In this document: positions 35,901 to 37,276 of the stretch, piece by piece
Layout: each line of letters starts with the position of its first letter
Position numbering within the stretch: the first letter of the stretch is position 1
Assembly (NCBI GenBank): GCA_003931895.1
Contig: RRZV01000077.1
Location: 1 to 37,276, forward strand
Direction of reading: 5' to 3'
From: Mesohalobacter salilacus
GTDB lineage: Bacteria; Bacteroidota; Bacteroidia; Flavobacteriales; Flavobacteriaceae
Length of the DNA stretch: 37,276 nucleotides
Position numbers and translations under genes: made by a program
The notes under the pieces: generated by a model
What the model was told of the DNA's origin: nothing
Databases searched by the model: none
What the model saw: only the letters and a program-made list of their open reading frames with translations

Positions 35901-37276
35901 AGTATCTCAGATTCCAACTAATATAAATGATACTGGTATTGCTTCTGGTTCAGATAGTATTACTCCTGCTGCACTTCCTACAATAACTGGGAATTGCCCA
36001 ACTGATTTAACAATTTCAGAATCTACTATTGACTTGAATTTTACTGTATCTAATGCAACATCTATAAATTGGACTTCTGGAACTCAAGGAGATTTTACAA
36101 ATCCAAGTTCTGGTACCACAACATATATCATAAGCGATCAAGATCTAGCAAATGGATTTGTTAATTTATCACTACAAGCCTTCTCTGCTGGTGGTTGTTT
36201 GGAAATTTTAGATTGTCAAGTAAATATTACAGGAGGCTTATTTGATTACGGTGATGCTCCAATATCCTATGATTTAAATGAAAATAGTATACCAGTTGCA
36301 GCGGGAGCGTTGATTAATTCTGATGTTTTCTTTGGTTCAATTTTACCTGGGGATGAACCAACAAATCAACCTACACCTGATGCATCAGGTGATGGTAATG
36401 AAGAAGATGCAATTTCATTATTTTTATTTACTAACCCTTCACCTGGAGGTGTTTTCGAGATTGATATAGAAGTTACAAATAATAGTTTGGAACCGGTTTT
36501 TGCTCACGGCTTTTTGGACTGGAATGTCGACGGAGATTTTATAGCAGATACTGACGAAAAATCAGAACTTATAACTATTCCTGCCAATACAGGGACTGAT
36601 ACCTATCAACTCATTTTTAATGTACCTAATAATTTTGATACCTCTATTGAAAATAAATTTTTGAGATTAAGATTAAGTAGTGATGAATTAGCAGCGGGTT
36701 TACCTTTTGGAACCGCTGCAAATGGAGAAGTTGAAGATTACTTGATTATAATAAACGAAGAAGGTTGTACTTCCTTAGAAAATGACATTGTTGATCCAAC
36801 ACCTCTAGATGTTTGTCAGGCTTCTTCTGGTGGAGATTTAAGTAGCCAAACAGCTACTTTTGATTTAACAACCAAAGTCAATGAGATTACTCAAGGCGAT
36901 ACTTCTTTAGAAGTAATGTTTTTTGAAAGTCAACAAGATATAGATAATAACAATCCAATAGACCCTATAAATAATTATGTAAATTCATCTAATCCTCAAA
37001 CCTTAGAAGTTAGAGTTTTTGATCCTTCAACAGGATGCGAAGCTTTCACAAGTTTGTCCTTAGTTATTAATGTTTTACCGGCTCTACCACCAGATTTCGG
37101 GATATTAGAAGAATGTGATGAAGATGCTGATGGTGTAGAAAATTTTAATTTAACTTTATCTGTTTCTAATTTTTTAACTAATAACCCCAACTTCAATGCT
37201 GTATATTTTACCACCCAACCCGACGCCAACGGCGGCGTAAACCCCATACCAGACCCGACGGCTTACCAGAACACGA
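32914..37276 (+). CDS. Giant secreted VWA / VCBS-repeat / GEVED adhesin-like protein, 3' end outside the window
   Basis: The frame opens at 32914 and stays open for at least 1,454 codons. A signal peptide (YLYALVLYFLTAYNLNAQ) without lipobox leads to a von Willebrand A domain (about residues 30-215) with complete MIDAS: DISGS (39-43), Thr121 and Asp153. Residues 455-795 hold seven VCBS/FG-GAP-like repeats with calcium loops such as DLDGDGDLD and the spacer WYENDGVGNFGP. A GEVED region follows, with DYGDAP (1111-1116) and GEVEDY (1271-1276). Near the edge a repeated Flavobacteriia module begins (FFESQQDIDNNNPI, then YFTTQPDANGGVNPI). The build suggests a T9SS-secreted adhesin, but any sorting domain lies beyond the window. 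I see no confident promoter in 32679-32913. Confidence 0.9.
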   Translation, partial: MKINLYLYALVLYFLTAYNLNAQDDEECNTGLDIHIANDISGSVDATEFQQSKDFITQLGLSFAGSLGTDDTETRISISNWSSGPGNFLEFNFPVAGPNYTTEISDIVAFGESPRPFSGGTDIYTALLNAFNWVNQNPIPNRSVPKVIVLLTDAFCDQIPANLTDLANQIKSQGIVIILLAVDDAADCTSIQGTNVASPNGYFSASNYTALQNNAVTFVQDITQVGCDGDPPDLSNAFDLTIELFNYELINCNPGPPEGSVEYTITNNDLLNPFNDILKISFYDGDPTIPGTQFLFTEDLNVQNIPSNGGTFNSLVTSQTFLSATQLYAVVNFDGSTPGNEVPLLFSNLPDQVEIDSEEQVANNISDPIDRIDDGNCAEFANIDVQVTNSGVGCDAQVFYTVEVCNIGTGNAVMDVNDINHLPPSGFNLQSFNMIGANPFISDLAIGPEQIVSINENDELGDVIAADLDGDGDLDVISANLNNEKVAWYANDGVGNFGPQQAISSNMGTARLIYAADLDADGDQDVIAAGDFPNEISWFENDGSGNFTNQQIISSSLEIPEDIFTADLENDGDLDILAAFGDDNTVAWYQNDGAGNFGPQQAITINAIGASSVFAGDFDGDGDLDVVSTSATDDKLAWYENDGVGNFGPEQFIAISASTDEEVKASDLNGDGAIDIIATGANQVTWFENDGTGNFGPEIFISNVANSAQSIFIVDFDSDGDLDVLSSSGTFTAQSKISWFENDGAGNFGPEQFITGTINEPQTVFSGDFDGDDDPDVLSISTSEDKIVWYENLIVTKLPAQTCATYEYVYDINGLPAGDYDYTVAVEADAEAGINPFVIFNPNSDFSFGTETGLNGFDGTANTSDDLTFSGTSSDCVPGEQIVLDVSMTGDGSCPDDFSTATITINNQSGLTLNNTVLTLDLSGVGAIFNGEPYNLTNGLVLAEPNIFDPNYPNVPNAISQQNGPQSLDIFSLPGGVSTFNVDFAIGTALIDLSIEVSQIPTNINDTGIASGSDSITPAALPTITGNCPTDLTISESTIDLNFTVSNATSINWTSGTQGDFTNPSSGTTTYIISDQDLANGFVNLSLQAFSAGGCLEILDCQVNITGGLFDYGDAPISYDLNENSIPVAAGALINSDVFFGSILPGDEPTNQPTPDASGDGNEEDAISLFLFTNPSPGGVFEIDIEVTNNSLEPVFAHGFLDWNVDGDFIADTDEKSELITIPANTGTDTYQLIFNVPNNFDTSIENKFLRLRLSSDELAAGLPFGTAANGEVEDYLIIINEEGCTSLENDIVDPTPLDVCQASSGGDLSSQTATFDLTTKVNEITQGDTSLEVMFFESQQDIDNNNPIDPINNYVNSSNPQTLEVRVFDPSTGCEAFTSLSLVINVLPALPPDFGILEECDEDADGVENFNLTLSVSNFLTNNPNFNAVYFTTQPDANGGVNPIPDPTAYQNT

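Overview
The window looks like a chromosome segment of a flavobacterium (Bacteroidota, probably Flavobacteriaceae). It is AT-rich, has no obvious Shine-Dalgarno sequences, and carries repeated perfect matches to the Bacteroidota -7 promoter element TAnnTTTG. Gene families such as an FtsZ ending in NSFLHDNVD, a MraY with a central insertion and the mraZ-to-ftsZ order without murF or ddl point the same way. The exact genus cannot be read from the sequence.

Region 1 (about 134-7136, minus strand) is a clade II nitrous-oxide reductase operon. Its order is cytochrome c, fasciclin-domain lipoprotein, nosZ, unknown four-helix membrane protein, nosL, nosD, nosF, nosY. Four products (cytochrome c, FAS1 protein, NosZ, NosL) carry lipobox cysteines, so the pathway appears membrane-tethered. 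A perfect FNR/CRP-type palindrome (7196-7211) lies about 41 bases upstream of the predicted start site. A GC-rich terminator-like hairpin (3946-3971) separates nosZ from the maturation genes.

Region 2 (7404-22719, minus strand) is the division and cell wall (dcw) cluster: mraZ, rsmH, ftsL, ftsI, murE, mraY, murD, ftsW, murG, murC, ftsQ, ftsA, ftsZ. Genes overlap or nearly touch. Three 10-bp-spaced direct repeats upstream of mraZ look like MraZ boxes, and tandem hairpin terminators follow ftsZ.

Region 3 (22920-32678) holds housekeeping genes on both strands: der, dut, a polysaccharide flippase, lpxB-lpxH (lipid A), tatA, a three-gene YtxH/holin-like envelope module, DUF177-rpmF, pdxA and ribE (riboflavin synthase). 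A 12-bp perfect inverted repeat covers the DUF177-rpmF promoter.

Region 4 (32914 to the window end, plus strand) is the first 1,454 codons of a giant secreted protein with no stop in the window. It has a signal peptide, a von Willebrand A domain with complete MIDAS, seven VCBS/FG-GAP-like calcium repeats, a GEVED domain and the start of a repeated C-terminal module. Its last ~70 bases switch sharply from AT-rich to GC-rich while staying in frame and in the same protein repeat family, suggesting a mosaic gene.

The genes are mostly recognisable families. The least explained parts are the FAS1 lipoprotein and the 226-codon membrane protein in the nos operon, the operator-like palindromes, and the mosaic surface protein.
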